Shown here: positions 26,521 to 34,629 of the stretch, piece after piece | Numbering within the stretch: the first letter of the stretch is position 1 | How the letters are laid out: each line of letters begins with the position of its first letter | Notes under the pieces: model-generated | The model's database searches: none | Told to the model about the DNA's origin: nothing | What the model saw: only the letters and a program-made list of their open reading frames with translations | NCBI GenBank assembly: GCA_900470775.1 | Contig: UCBZ01000040.1 | Location: 62,295-126,294, forward strand | Reading direction: 5' to 3' | From: Hyphomicrobiales bacterium | Lineage (GTDB): Bacteria > Pseudomonadota > Alphaproteobacteria > Rhizobiales > Beijerinckiaceae | DNA length: 64,000 nt | Translations under genes and position numbers: made by a program

Positions 26521-27584
26521 GCCGCCTCCGACGCCGGATAGAGCAGCGTGTCCTCGACCGACCAGGACATCTCGAGCGGCGTGCCGGGTCCGGCTGCGGC
26601 CGGCAGGGCCGGGGCCTCCACGAGGATCTGCCCGCCTTGCGGCGACTGAAAATGCAGTTGCACCCGTGCGCCCTGGAAGGCGGCGTCGACTAGGCGCGCC
26701 TCGATCCGGTTGACATGGCTGTGGTCCAGCACGATGCGCTCGGGCCTGACGCCGATCAGAACGGGGCTGCCCGGCAGGAAATTGCCTTTGGCGCGCATCG
26801 GACCGGACTCGGTCGCGACCGTGACGAACCCGTCCGCCGCCTCCGTGACCTTGCCCGGCAGGCGCGTCGATAGGCCGACGAATTCGAGCGCGAAGGGCGT
26901 GGCCGGCTGCCGGTAGATCTCGGCCGGCGTATCGAGCTGCTCGATGCGGCCCTTGTACATCACCGCGATCCGGTCCGACATCGTCAGCGCCTCGTCCTGG
27001 TCATGGGTGACGAAGATCGCGGTCGTGCCGACCTCGCGCAGCAGGCGCTTGAGATCGATCTGCATGGTCTCGCGCAGCTTGCGGTCGAGCGCCGAGAAGG
27101 GCTCGTCGAGCAGCAGCAGCTTCGGCCCGACGACGAGTGCTCGCGCCACAGCGACGCGCTGCTGCTGCCCGCCCGAGAGCGCCTTGATCGAGCGGTCGGC
27201 ATAGGCGCTCATCTGGACGAGCGCGAGGAAGCGCCCGACCGCCGGCGCGATCTCGGCGGCGGGCGCCCCGCGCGCCTTCAAACCGAAGGCGACGTTCTCC
27301 GCCACTGTGAGATGCGGGAACAGCGCATAGCTTTGGAACACCACGCTGACGTCGCGCTTATGCGGCGGGCGACGCGTGATGTCCTCTCCATCGAGGGCGA
27401 CCTTGCCCTGGTCGGGTCGCATCAGCCCGGCCACGATGCGCAGCAACGTGGTCTTGCCGCAGCCCGAGGGACCGAGCAGCGAGATGAACTCGCCCCGGCT
27501 CATCGAGAGATCGACGCCGTCCAGCACCGTTGCCGCGCCGAACGTCTTCGCCGCCCCGGCGACGGAGAGGAACCCGTCCGCCAT
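26517..27584 (-). CDS. ABC transporter ATP-binding protein, PotA-like (second system)
   Basis: A 355-residue ATPase. Walker A is GPSGCGKTT near residues 38-46, the Q-loop is FQSYALFPHLTVAENVAFGLK, the signature is LSGGQQQRVAVARALV near 135-150, and Walker B is LLLLDEPFSALD. A TOBE-like domain occupies the last 110 residues. It is a paralogue of the ATPase at 14874. It lies two bases after the binding-protein gene and overlaps the first permease gene. Confidence 0.93.
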   Translation of the reverse strand: MADGFLSVAGAAKTFGAATVLDGVDLSMSRGEFISLLGPSGCGKTTLLRIVAGLMRPDQGKVALDGEDITRRPPHKRDVSVVFQSYALFPHLTVAENVAFGLKARGAPAAEIAPAVGRFLALVQMSAYADRSIKALSGGQQQRVAVARALVVGPKLLLLDEPFSALDRKLRETMQIDLKRLLREVGTTAIFVTHDQDEALTMSDRIAVMYKGRIEQLDTPAEIYRQPATPFALEFVGLSTRLPGKVTEAADGFVTVATESGPMRAKGNFLPGSPVLIGVRPERIVLDHSHVNRIEARLVDAAFQGARVQLHFQSPQGGQILVEAPALPAAAGPGTPLEMSWSVEDTLLYPASEAA

Positions 27585-27586
27585 GC

Positions 27587-28636
27587 TCAGATCGCCATCT
27601 CGCGGTCCCAGCGCTTGACCCAGTCATTGCGCTGGGCGGCGACATTGGCCCAGTCGATTTGATGGATCTTGACGTCGGCGCCCAGGCCCTCGGGCTTCGG
27701 CACCGCCTTGTTGGTGGCGAGCGAGAACGTCGGGCCGGCAAGCTTGTTCTGCAGCTCGGCGCCGAGCAACTCGTTGACATAGGCGAAGGCGAGTTCGGAT
27801 TGCGGGGCGCCCTTGATCACCGCGATGCCCGACGGCATGGCGAAGACGCCTTCCTTGGGCGCTGCGAGGTCGATCGGCGCGCCCGCCGCCTTGCGCTCCA
27901 GCACATAGGACGACATTGCCGGCCCGATCATCCAGGCCTCGCCCTGTTCGAGCAGATTGAAGGCCTGCGGTTGCTGCGTGTAGATCGTCAGCAGGTTGGA
28001 CTTCAGCGTAGCCAGCTTCTTGAAGCCGGCATCGGTGTCCTTCTGCACGCTCTCCATCGTGCCGCCAGTGAGCAGCCCGGCCACGAACAGCGACGGCAGG
28101 CCTTCGGTGTTCTGGAGCGAGGGGATGACGATCCTGCCCTTGTACTTCGGGTCGAACATCTCGGCCCAGGAGGAGGGCGGGGTCTTCATCGCGCTTTTGC
28201 TGTAGGCGACGCCGAGCCAGGGCTGCAGGTAGTTCGCCCACATTCCGTCCATATGGGTGGAGCCGGGCAGGAGATCTGCGAGGTTGGGCGCCTTGGCCGG
28301 CGTGAGCGGGTCGAGCAAGCCTTCCTTTACGGCAAGGATCATCACCGGATCGTCCATCTGGACGACAGACATGTACTGGCTGCCCTTGTTCTTCTGCATC
28401 TTTTCGAGATTGACGAGCGAGCGCGTGCCCTCGAACAGGATTTTGCAGTTGTACTTTTTCTCGAAGGCGGGAACGACGATCTGCTCAACCCAGGGCTTGT
28501 GGCCGGCCGCGCCGCCGACGACCAGCTCCTTTGTTTGTGCCCGCAGCACGGACGGAGCGGCGATCAGCGTCGCGGCGCCGGTTGCGGCCTTGAGCAGTCC
28601 GCGGCGGGTCGGCTGGCCCTCGAAAAGCTTCATCAT
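27587..28636 (-). CDS. Periplasmic substrate-binding protein (PotD-like, second system)
   Basis: A 349-residue type II binding protein with a twin-arginine-type signal (PTRRGLLKAATGAATL, cleavage probably after VLRAQ near residue 34). The mature start KELVVGGAAGHKPWVEQIVVPAFEKKY fits the spermidine/putrescine-opine family. The ATG at 28636 follows AAAGG; an adjacent ATG at 28633 is equally readable. It is the first gene of the leftward operon, with a sigma-54 promoter 58 bases upstream. Unlike the facing operon, the binding protein here precedes the ATPase. Confidence 0.9.
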   Translation of the reverse strand: MMKLFEGQPTRRGLLKAATGAATLIAAPSVLRAQTKELVVGGAAGHKPWVEQIVVPAFEKKYNCKILFEGTRSLVNLEKMQKNKGSQYMSVVQMDDPVMILAVKEGLLDPLTPAKAPNLADLLPGSTHMDGMWANYLQPWLGVAYSKSAMKTPPSSWAEMFDPKYKGRIVIPSLQNTEGLPSLFVAGLLTGGTMESVQKDTDAGFKKLATLKSNLLTIYTQQPQAFNLLEQGEAWMIGPAMSSYVLERKAAGAPIDLAAPKEGVFAMPSGIAVIKGAPQSELAFAYVNELLGAELQNKLAGPTFSLATNKAVPKPEGLGADVKIHQIDWANVAAQRNDWVKRWDREMAI

Positions 28637-28693
28637 GGTCTGGCCTTTCAGCTTCGACGCGCTCCCAGGCGGCGCGGACATCCGAAAGGCTTC

Positions 28694-28710
28694 AGCAACC
28701 GCCGTGCCAA
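28694..28710 (-). promoter_or_regulatory. Sigma-54 (RpoN) -24/-12 promoter
   Basis: On the minus strand this reads TTGGCACGGCGGTTGCT, a full match to YTGGCACG-N4-TTGCW. It differs from the site at 14814 only at one spacer base. Transcription is expected to start near 28683, about 47 bases before the binding-protein gene. Confidence 0.85.
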
Positions 28711-28828
28711 GCGGGTGCCATTCAAAGAGAATCAGGAAAGTGGATTTTCGATCAGGCGCTTAGGCCACGATCCGCATTCAGTTTCCCGGCGAATGAACAC
28801 AGGCAGGTGACAGGTCGACGCGTCAATT

Positions 28829-28859
28829 TTGTGCACAATCGCTAACGAAATGTGCATAA
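28829..28859. promoter_or_regulatory. Candidate tandem GntR/FCD operator
   Basis: A perfect 10-bp palindrome, TTGTGCACAA (28829-28838), is followed by a near copy, ATGTGCATAA (28850-28859). The TGCA centres are 21 bp apart, two helical turns. The pair lies between the leftward transporter operon and the rightward GntR gene, about 80 bases before the latter. Confidence 0.5.
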
Positions 28860-28936
28860 AGATCGGCGCACCGATGATATGATGGTGGCTGCCCTGGCCC
28901 CGCTCTTGGGAAAGCCCAAATCGTCTGCGGGCACGA

Positions 28937-29692
28937 ATGTGCGTTATGACGGATGACATGAACGAAGCGACGATTCACGCGATCCTGTCCCGATTCCTCC
29001 TCGCCGGCAGCCTGCCGGGCGGGATGAAGCTTGGCGAGCATCGTCTGGCCGAGATATTCGGCGTCAGCCGCGAGCGCATCCGCAAGGTGCTTCACCGGCT
29101 CGGCCATGAGCGCCTGCTGGAGATCGTCAAAAACCGGGGCGCCTTCACCATCGAGCCGGATCTGCGCGAGGGGCGCGTGGTCTACGAGGCGCGGCGCATT
29201 CTTGAAAGCGGCATGGTCGCCCATCTCGCCGACAACCTGACCGAGGCGCAGATCGCCCGCTTGCGCGAGCATGTCGAGGCGGAAGCCGATGCGATGCGAC
29301 GCGGCGACCAGCCGACCTGGCTCAGGCTTTCGGGCGATTTCCATTTTCTGCTGGCGGACATGATCGGCAACCCGATCGTTCAGCGCCAGGCCAACGAGCT
29401 GATCAGTCGGACGATGATGCTGGTGAGGCGTTATGAGACGACGGCCGGCTCGGCCTGCGGCTGCGAGGAGCATCGCGACATCTTCAAGGCGCTGGCGGCG
29501 GGCGAACGCAACAAGGCCGTCAAGGCGATGAGCAGCCACCTGTCGCTGGTCGAGACGCGACTGCGGCCGATCGTCTGCGACGATGCGAGCCCGCCGATCG
29601 AGGCGATGCTGGCCCAGGAGATCGCAGCATATGGCGCAGAACCGCACCTGCCCCAGCCGCGGATCGGCCCGGACGCCGGCGCCGTCGCCTGA
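28937..29692 (+). CDS. GntR-family transcriptional regulator (FCD domain)
   Basis: A 251-residue FadR/FCD-type regulator. The winged helix covers LPGGMKLGEHRLAEIFGVSRERIRKVLHRLGHERLL (residues 29-64). The all-helical FCD domain follows, with LSGDFHFLLADMIGN and the metal-ligand-like EEHRDIFKALAAGE. In-frame ATGs at 28937, 28946 and 28958 are all plausible and none has a strong ribosome-binding site. It is divergent from the second transporter operon and the tandem palindrome between them is a likely operator. Inference: it represses the leftward operon and itself until a ureide or hydantoin-type ligand is present. Confidence 0.88.
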   Translation: MCVMTDDMNEATIHAILSRFLLAGSLPGGMKLGEHRLAEIFGVSRERIRKVLHRLGHERLLEIVKNRGAFTIEPDLREGRVVYEARRILESGMVAHLADNLTEAQIARLREHVEAEADAMRRGDQPTWLRLSGDFHFLLADMIGNPIVQRQANELISRTMMLVRRYETTAGSACGCEEHRDIFKALAAGERNKAVKAMSSHLSLVETRLRPIVCDDASPPIEAMLAQEIAAYGAEPHLPQPRIGPDAGAVA

Positions 29693-29776
29693 GCGTCCCG
29701 GCGCATCCGGCGGGATTGTCGTTGCACCGTGCGTCAAGGCGTCCGATGGTCGGCTGCCTGGTCAAGGAGCCGTCCG

Positions 29777-30370
29777 ATGCGTGCCTTCCTGCTCTCCCTC
29801 GGCCTGGCTCTGTGCTGCCAGGCGGCCTTCGCCGCTGAGCCCCAAAGCCGCTACAGCTCGATCGAGAACAAGGCCTGCAAGTTCCAGCCGATCGGCAAGC
29901 AGGTCGGCGACGACGACGATCAGTCGAAGACCTGCCCCGGCCTCGGCGAGGCGCAGGTCCTGGTGCGCGCCTTCGGCACCCGCGTCAGGATCGGCTTCGC
30001 CTGGCGGGGCGCCCCGGCGGTGAAGCCGGTTCCGGCCGTGGTCGAGGCCTGGAGCGCCGGCAGCAAGGTCGAATGGCGTGGCACTGGCCCCGCGGCCGGC
30101 TTTGCGCCCTATGCGGCGACGGTGCGGATGCTGTTCCCCAAGGAGGACAGCCCGCAGGTCGGCCAGCAGGTGCTCGCCGTGATGCGTGTCGCCCGTGGCG
30201 AGGCCTGCCTGGTCGGCGCGGTCGACATCCGGGCGAACCGGAACGCCTATGAACTGGCGCGGGCCATGGCCGATCGCGCCCCGGCCTTCACCTGCGGCAA
30301 GGATCGCCCTGCTGTTGCGGGAACCGCAACCGAATGGGCCCAGCGCCTGCTCGCGCCGATCGCGGACTGA
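29777..30370 (+). CDS. Secreted protein of unknown function
   Basis: A 197-residue protein with a Sec signal peptide (MRAFLLSLGLALCCQAAFAA, cleavage near residue 20). The mature part begins EPQSRYSSIENKACKF and holds paired Cys residues near 31, 49, 133 and 170, which suggests disulfides in the periplasm. The strands suggest a small beta-rich domain. AAGGAG precedes the ATG at 29777; a longer reading from 29729 would mask the signal peptide. I do not recognise the family. Similar small secreted proteins are widespread in Hyphomicrobiales. Confidence 0.72.
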   Translation: MRAFLLSLGLALCCQAAFAAEPQSRYSSIENKACKFQPIGKQVGDDDDQSKTCPGLGEAQVLVRAFGTRVRIGFAWRGAPAVKPVPAVVEAWSAGSKVEWRGTGPAAGFAPYAATVRMLFPKEDSPQVGQQVLAVMRVARGEACLVGAVDIRANRNAYELARAMADRAPAFTCGKDRPAVAGTATEWAQRLLAPIAD

Positions 30371-30490
30371 GGTCGGAAGCCTCTCGCCAGTCCTCCCGCG
30401 GGCAGCCGCCATCACGCGGACGCGACGTTACAGGTCGCTGCGGCGCGGTTATCGTCCGGCGCGACATCATCCGATTCCGTGGAGCCCTCG

Positions 30491-31198
30491 ATGACCGATC
30501 TGTCCGCTTTTCCGATCACGGCGCGCTGGCCGGCTGAACACCCCGACCGCATCCAGCTCTACTCGCTGCCGACGCCCAATGGCGTGAAGGTCTCGATCGC
30601 GCTGGAGGAACTGGGCCTTCCCTACGAGCCCCACACCATCGACATCGGCAAGAACGAGACCTGGGGGCCGGAATTCCTCTCGCTCAATCCCAATGGCAAG
30701 ATTCCCGCGATCATCGATCCCCACGGACCGGGCGGAAAGCCTTTCGGCCTGTTCGAGTCGGGCGCGATCCTGATCTATCTCGCCGAGAAGACCGGCAAGC
30801 TGCTCTCGCCCGATCCGGCGACGCGCTACGAGACGATCCAGTGGGTGATGTTCCAGATGGCGGCGGTCGGGCCGATGTTCGGCCAGCTCGGCTTCTTCCA
30901 CAAATTCGCCGGCAAGGACTATGAGGACAAGCGCCCGCGCGATCGCTACGCCGCCGAGAGCAAGCGCCTGCTCGGCGTGCTCGAAACCAGGCTCACGGGC
31001 CGCGACTGGATCATGGGCGCCGATTACAGCATCGCCGACATCGCGCTACTCGGCTGGGTCCGCAACCTCATCGGCTTCTATGGTGCGGGCGAGCTGGTCG
31101 ACTATGCCAGCCTGAAAGCCGTGCCGGCCTGGCTGGAGCGCGGCTTGGCGAGGCCGGCCGTGCAGCGCGGGCTCGACAGCCCCAAGCGGCCGGGTTGA
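30491..31198 (+). CDS. Glutathione S-transferase (YfcG/YghU-like)
   Basis: A 235-residue GST. The thioredoxin-fold half carries LYSLPTPNGVKVSIALEELGLPYEPH, where the TPNGxKV motif marks the Nu/YfcG class, and NPNGKIPAIID followed by ESGAILIYLAE supplies the cis-Pro and the Glu-Ser glutathione-binding pair. The helical C-terminal domain includes GADYSIADIALLGW. These enzymes often act as disulfide-bond oxidoreductases on glutathionylated substrates. The ATG at 30491 has GGAG ten bases upstream. Confidence 0.92.
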   Translation: MTDLSAFPITARWPAEHPDRIQLYSLPTPNGVKVSIALEELGLPYEPHTIDIGKNETWGPEFLSLNPNGKIPAIIDPHGPGGKPFGLFESGAILIYLAEKTGKLLSPDPATRYETIQWVMFQMAAVGPMFGQLGFFHKFAGKDYEDKRPRDRYAAESKRLLGVLETRLTGRDWIMGADYSIADIALLGWVRNLIGFYGAGELVDYASLKAVPAWLERGLARPAVQRGLDSPKRPG

Positions 31199-31209
31199 GG
31201 ACCGTCGGC

Positions 31210-31566
31210 ATGGCGATGACGATTTACGGCATCAAGACCTGCGACACGATGAAGAAGGCGCGCTCCTGGCTGGAGACGCAGGGGATCAGCCATGCCTTCC
31301 ACGACTACAAGGCTGAAGGCATCGACCGCGCCTCCTTGGAGCGCTGGGTCGCCGAGCATGGCTGGGAGACCGTGCTGAACCGCGCCGGCACGACCTTCCG
31401 GGCCTTGCCGGATGCGGACAAGCAGGGGCTCGATGCGGGCAAGGCCATCGCCCTGATGCTGGCGCAGCCCTCGATGATCAAGCGCCCGGTGCTCGATCTC
31501 GACGGCCGGACTCTGGTCGGCTTCAAGCCCGAGATCTACGCAACGGCGCTTAGCTCGCGGGCTTGA
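31210..31566 (+). CDS. ArsC/Spx family reductase-like protein (YffB-like)
   Basis: A 118-residue protein with the ArsC fold. The N-terminus MAMTIYGIKTCDTMKKARSW carries the single redox Cys (near residue 11) in the KTCDT motif typical of YffB-like proteins. LDLDGRTLVGFKPEIY near 95-110 is the C-terminal family block, and the arsenate-binding Arg triad of true ArsC is not evident. It is probably glutathione-linked rather than a dedicated arsenate reductase. It follows the GST gene by 11 bases, so the two may be co-transcribed, and overlaps the end of pstS on the other strand by 17 bases. Confidence 0.88.
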   Translation: MAMTIYGIKTCDTMKKARSWLETQGISHAFHDYKAEGIDRASLERWVAEHGWETVLNRAGTTFRALPDADKQGLDAGKAIALMLAQPSMIKRPVLDLDGRTLVGFKPEIYATALSSRA

Positions 31567-32593
31567 GGCTCGTCGCCCAGTAGTCCTTGACCTGCTTCAC
31601 CAACGCGTCCGGCAAAGGCACATAGCCGAGCGCGGTTGCATCAGTGCCACCGGTCTCGAGCGAGAGCCGGAAGAAGTTCAGAACGTCGCGGGTGCGCCTC
31701 GTTAGCGGCTTGGGAACGAGCGCGAAGGTGGTCGCGACGATCGGGTAGGCCTGGGCGCCGGGCGCGTCGGTCAGCATCAGCGCGAAATCCCGGGTCGAGC
31801 CCCATTCGGCGCTGGCGGCAGCTGCCTGCAGGCTCGCGGCATCGGCCTTGACGAAGTTGCCGGACTTGTTCTGCACCAGCCCGTAGGTCAGGCCGGCGCG
31901 CAGGACCTGGCCGAGCTCGATATAGCCGATCGAATTCTTGATCCGCCCGATGGCGGCCGCGACGCCTTGTGTCCGTTCAGCTCCGGCGCCGGTCGGCCAG
32001 GCCACCTGCGTGTTGGCGCCGATCCGGTCGCGCCATTCGGGGCTGACCTTGGCGAGATAATCGGTCCAGTTGAAGGTCGTGCCCGAGCCGTCCGAACGGT
32101 AGATCACGTTGATCGCGGCGTCGGGCAGCTTGAGCTCGGGATTGACCGCGGCGATCGCGGGATCGGACCAGCGCTTGATCTTGCCGAGATAGATGTCGGC
32201 GAGTAGCGCTCCTGTGAATTTCATCTGGCCGGGGGCGACGCCGTCGATGTTCACGACGGGGACGATGCCGCCCATCACGATCGGGAACTGGACGAGGGCT
32301 GTCCGGGTCAGCTCGTCGGGCGAGAGTGGCCGGTCGCTCGTGCCGAAATCGGTGGCTCGCTGGGTCACGCGGACCTCGCCGCCGAGCGAGCCGACCGGCT
32401 CGTAATCGACGCCGATGTCGAGCGGCAGCATCTCGGCGCCGTCCGATTTGGCGATCCGGTAGTTCTGCGCCCATTTCCCGATGACCGGGAAGGCGAAGGT
32501 CGAGCCCGCGCCGGTCAGGGGCTCCGCCTGGCCGGGCGAGACCGAGGACGCCAGCAGCGCGCCAGCGAAAGCAAGAAGGACCAGAGGCTTCAT
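31550..32593 (-). CDS. pstS: Phosphate ABC transporter substrate-binding protein PstS
   Basis: A 347-residue phosphate-binding protein with a Sec signal (residues 1-23, ending SPGQA). The mature start EPLTGAGSTFAFPVIGKWAQNY and the phosphate-site blocks RATDFGTSDRPLS and YRSDGSGTTFNWTDYLAKVS are diagnostic. AGGGAG precedes the ATG at 32593. It stands alone here, without pstCAB next to it, so it may serve a remote transporter or be a second copy. Confidence 0.92.
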   Translation of the reverse strand: MKPLVLLAFAGALLASSVSPGQAEPLTGAGSTFAFPVIGKWAQNYRIAKSDGAEMLPLDIGVDYEPVGSLGGEVRVTQRATDFGTSDRPLSPDELTRTALVQFPIVMGGIVPVVNIDGVAPGQMKFTGALLADIYLGKIKRWSDPAIAAVNPELKLPDAAINVIYRSDGSGTTFNWTDYLAKVSPEWRDRIGANTQVAWPTGAGAERTQGVAAAIGRIKNSIGYIELGQVLRAGLTYGLVQNKSGNFVKADAASLQAAAASAEWGSTRDFALMLTDAPGAQAYPIVATTFALVPKPLTRRTRDVLNFFRLSLETGGTDATALGYVPLPDALVKQVKDYWATSLKPAS

Positions 32594-32736
32594 CGCGAAC
32601 TCCCTGCGACCGAAAGCGGGCGAAAGGCCGATCCCGGCCCAGCCCACGATGCCATTGCTAGGCCGCGGCGATGACGGAGCCGTGACGCCGCCGGCATGCG
32701 TGAGGGGATCGGCGCGCAAGACTGGCCGTTCCGGAA

Positions 32737-33618
32737 TCAGGCCTTCTTTCGCTGTGCCCCTGATGCGATCGCAATGCCCGACAGCACCGCTATCAGTCCG
32801 ATGATGACGTGCCAGCCGACCGGTTCGCCGAGAAGCAAGGCACCGGTGATGGCGGCGCTGACCGGATTGACCGTGACGGAGACCGCGACGCGCGTTGGCG
32901 TGGTGCGCCCGAGCGCGAAGGACCAGAGGAAGAAGGCGAGCGCGCTGCCGACCAGCCCGACATAGCCGAAGGCGAGCCATTGGGCCGGCCCGGTGTCGGC
33001 GAGCCGATGCAGGCCACCCGTCGCGGCGGAAAGGCAGATCAGGCCGATCGCGCCGACGGCCATCGCCATGGTCGTGAAGGTCGTCGGACCGGAGCGCGCG
33101 ATCAGCGGCTTCGACCAGACGCTGTAGAACGCCATGCATAGCGCCGCGCCCATCATCAGCAGGTCGCCGCGCCAGGCCTGCGCCGGCGCGCCGGAAAGGC
33201 CGGTCGCCAGCGCCAGCGCGACGCCGGCCATCGCGATCAGGACGCCGATGCTTTTCCGCCAGGTCAACGGCTCGACCCGAAGCGCCGCAGCGACGACCAT
33301 CGTCAGCAGCGGCAGGGTCGAGAGCGCCAGCGCGCCGCGCGCGGCGGTCGTGAAGATCAGCGAGGCGTTGAACAGGATTGGAAACACCCCGAAGAACAGC
33401 GCCCCCAATCCGGCAACCAGCAGCCAGTCGCGACGGGCGGGCCAGGCTTCGGCCTGAAGCAGTGCCAGCGGCAGAAGCCCGAGGAAGCCGATGCCGAAGC
33501 GAAGCGCGCCGAGCGTCATCGGGTCGGTCCGGCCGACGACGAAGCGCGTCGCCGCGATCGACGTGCCCCCGATCGCACTCGACAGCATCGCCGCCAGAAC
33601 GCCCAGAAGCTCACTCAT
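32737..33618 (-). CDS. EamA/DMT-superfamily transporter
   Basis: A 293-residue ten-helix drug/metabolite transporter, with two EamA repeats (residues about 1-135 and 150-285). The second ends with the family-typical GALLLGEPVGWHVIIGLIAVLSG. Substrates of this family are usually metabolites exported across the inner membrane. The ATG at 33618 has GGAGA upstream. It is divergent from a LysR-type gene, which probably regulates it. Confidence 0.88.
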   Translation of the reverse strand: MSELLGVLAAMLSSAIGGTSIAATRFVVGRTDPMTLGALRFGIGFLGLLPLALLQAEAWPARRDWLLVAGLGALFFGVFPILFNASLIFTTAARGALALSTLPLLTMVVAAALRVEPLTWRKSIGVLIAMAGVALALATGLSGAPAQAWRGDLLMMGAALCMAFYSVWSKPLIARSGPTTFTTMAMAVGAIGLICLSAATGGLHRLADTGPAQWLAFGYVGLVGSALAFFLWSFALGRTTPTRVAVSVTVNPVSAAITGALLLGEPVGWHVIIGLIAVLSGIAIASGAQRKKA

Positions 33619-33711
33619 CGCCGGTCTCCACATTGTCGTTGCACCGGTTCTGCGGGATAAGAGATAAATCAGGGAATGGAATTTCCGGCATAAGCCTGAT
33701 CAGGAAACGTG

Positions 33712-34569
33712 ATGAGCGTCGCCAGGCTCGATCCCGATCTGCTGCAGGCCTTTGTGGCCGTCGCCGAGCTGCGCTCGTTCACCCGCGCCGCAGCCCAGCT
33801 CAACCGCACCCAGTCGGCGGTCAGCATGCAGGTCAGGCGGCTGGAGGATCGGCTCGGGTCGGAACTCCTCGTCCGCAGCACGGTCCACGTCGAACTGAGC
33901 CCTCCCGGCGAAGCGCTGATCGGCTATGCCCGGCAGATCCTCGCCATCAATGCGGAAGCCGTGGCGCGGCTGACCGAGCATCGGCTCGAAGGCCAGGTCC
34001 GGCTCGGCGTCATGGATGACTATGGCACGCTCGTCATCCCGCCATTGCTGGCGAGTTTTGCCGCGCTCTATCCCTGCATCCAGGTCGAGATGCAGACCGG
34101 CCTGACCGGGACCATGACGGAGCGTTTGGGCGAGACGTATGATCTCGTCATCGCGATGCATCCGGAAGGGCAGGGTGGCGGGACCTTCCTCCGGCATGAG
34201 CAGGCGGTCTGGGCCGTGGGCGCGACGCGCTCGGCGCTGGCGCAGCAGCCGCTGCCGGTCGCGCTCTATCCGCAAGGCTGCCTGTTCAGGGAGTGGGCGA
34301 CGGCCGAGCTCGATCGCGCTGGCCTGCGCTGGCGGCTCGCCTTCGTCAGCCACAGCCTCGGTGCGGTCGAGGCGGTGGCGGCGCAGGGGCTCGCGGTCAC
34401 CGTGGTCAAGGCCCGCACCTGCCCGCCGACCTTGCGGATGCTGAAGCCGGAAGACGGTCTGCCGCCCTTACCGAAGGCCGACATCCGGCTGCACTGCGCT
34501 GCCAGCCCGTCGCAGGCGACGACGCTTCTCGCCGCGCACCTCGTCGCGGACCTGGCTCGCGTACCGTGA
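33712..34569 (+). CDS. LysR-family transcriptional regulator
   Basis: A 285-residue LysR regulator. The N-terminal HTH is LLQAFVAVAELRSFTRAAAQLNRTQSAVSMQVRRLEDRLG (residues 10-49). The effector domain includes VRLGVMDDYGTLVIPPLLASFAALYP. AGGAA lies six bases before the ATG at 33712; a GTG at 33709 is directly before it. A perfect palindrome CCTGATCAGG at 33695-33704 lies just upstream and may be part of its own binding region. It is divergent from the DMT transporter gene, the probable target. Confidence 0.9.
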   Translation: MSVARLDPDLLQAFVAVAELRSFTRAAAQLNRTQSAVSMQVRRLEDRLGSELLVRSTVHVELSPPGEALIGYARQILAINAEAVARLTEHRLEGQVRLGVMDDYGTLVIPPLLASFAALYPCIQVEMQTGLTGTMTERLGETYDLVIAMHPEGQGGGTFLRHEQAVWAVGATRSALAQQPLPVALYPQGCLFREWATAELDRAGLRWRLAFVSHSLGAVEAVAAQGLAVTVVKARTCPPTLRMLKPEDGLPPLPKADIRLHCAASPSQATTLLAAHLVADLARVP

Positions 34570-34629
34570 ACGGGTGACGAGCGCGGGCGGCACTTCCTTC
34601 GCGGACCGCACTGCTTTAACGCGCAGTCC

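Noticed and set aside
28637-28936. A gene in the gap between the second transporter operon and the GntR gene
   Set aside because: No convincing frame; the gap is accounted for by the sigma-54 promoter and the palindromic operator pair.
31210-31566. True arsenate reductase ArsC
   Set aside because: The fold and Cys are right, but no ars genes are nearby and the Arg triad of ArsC is not visible, so YffB/Spx-like is the safer name.
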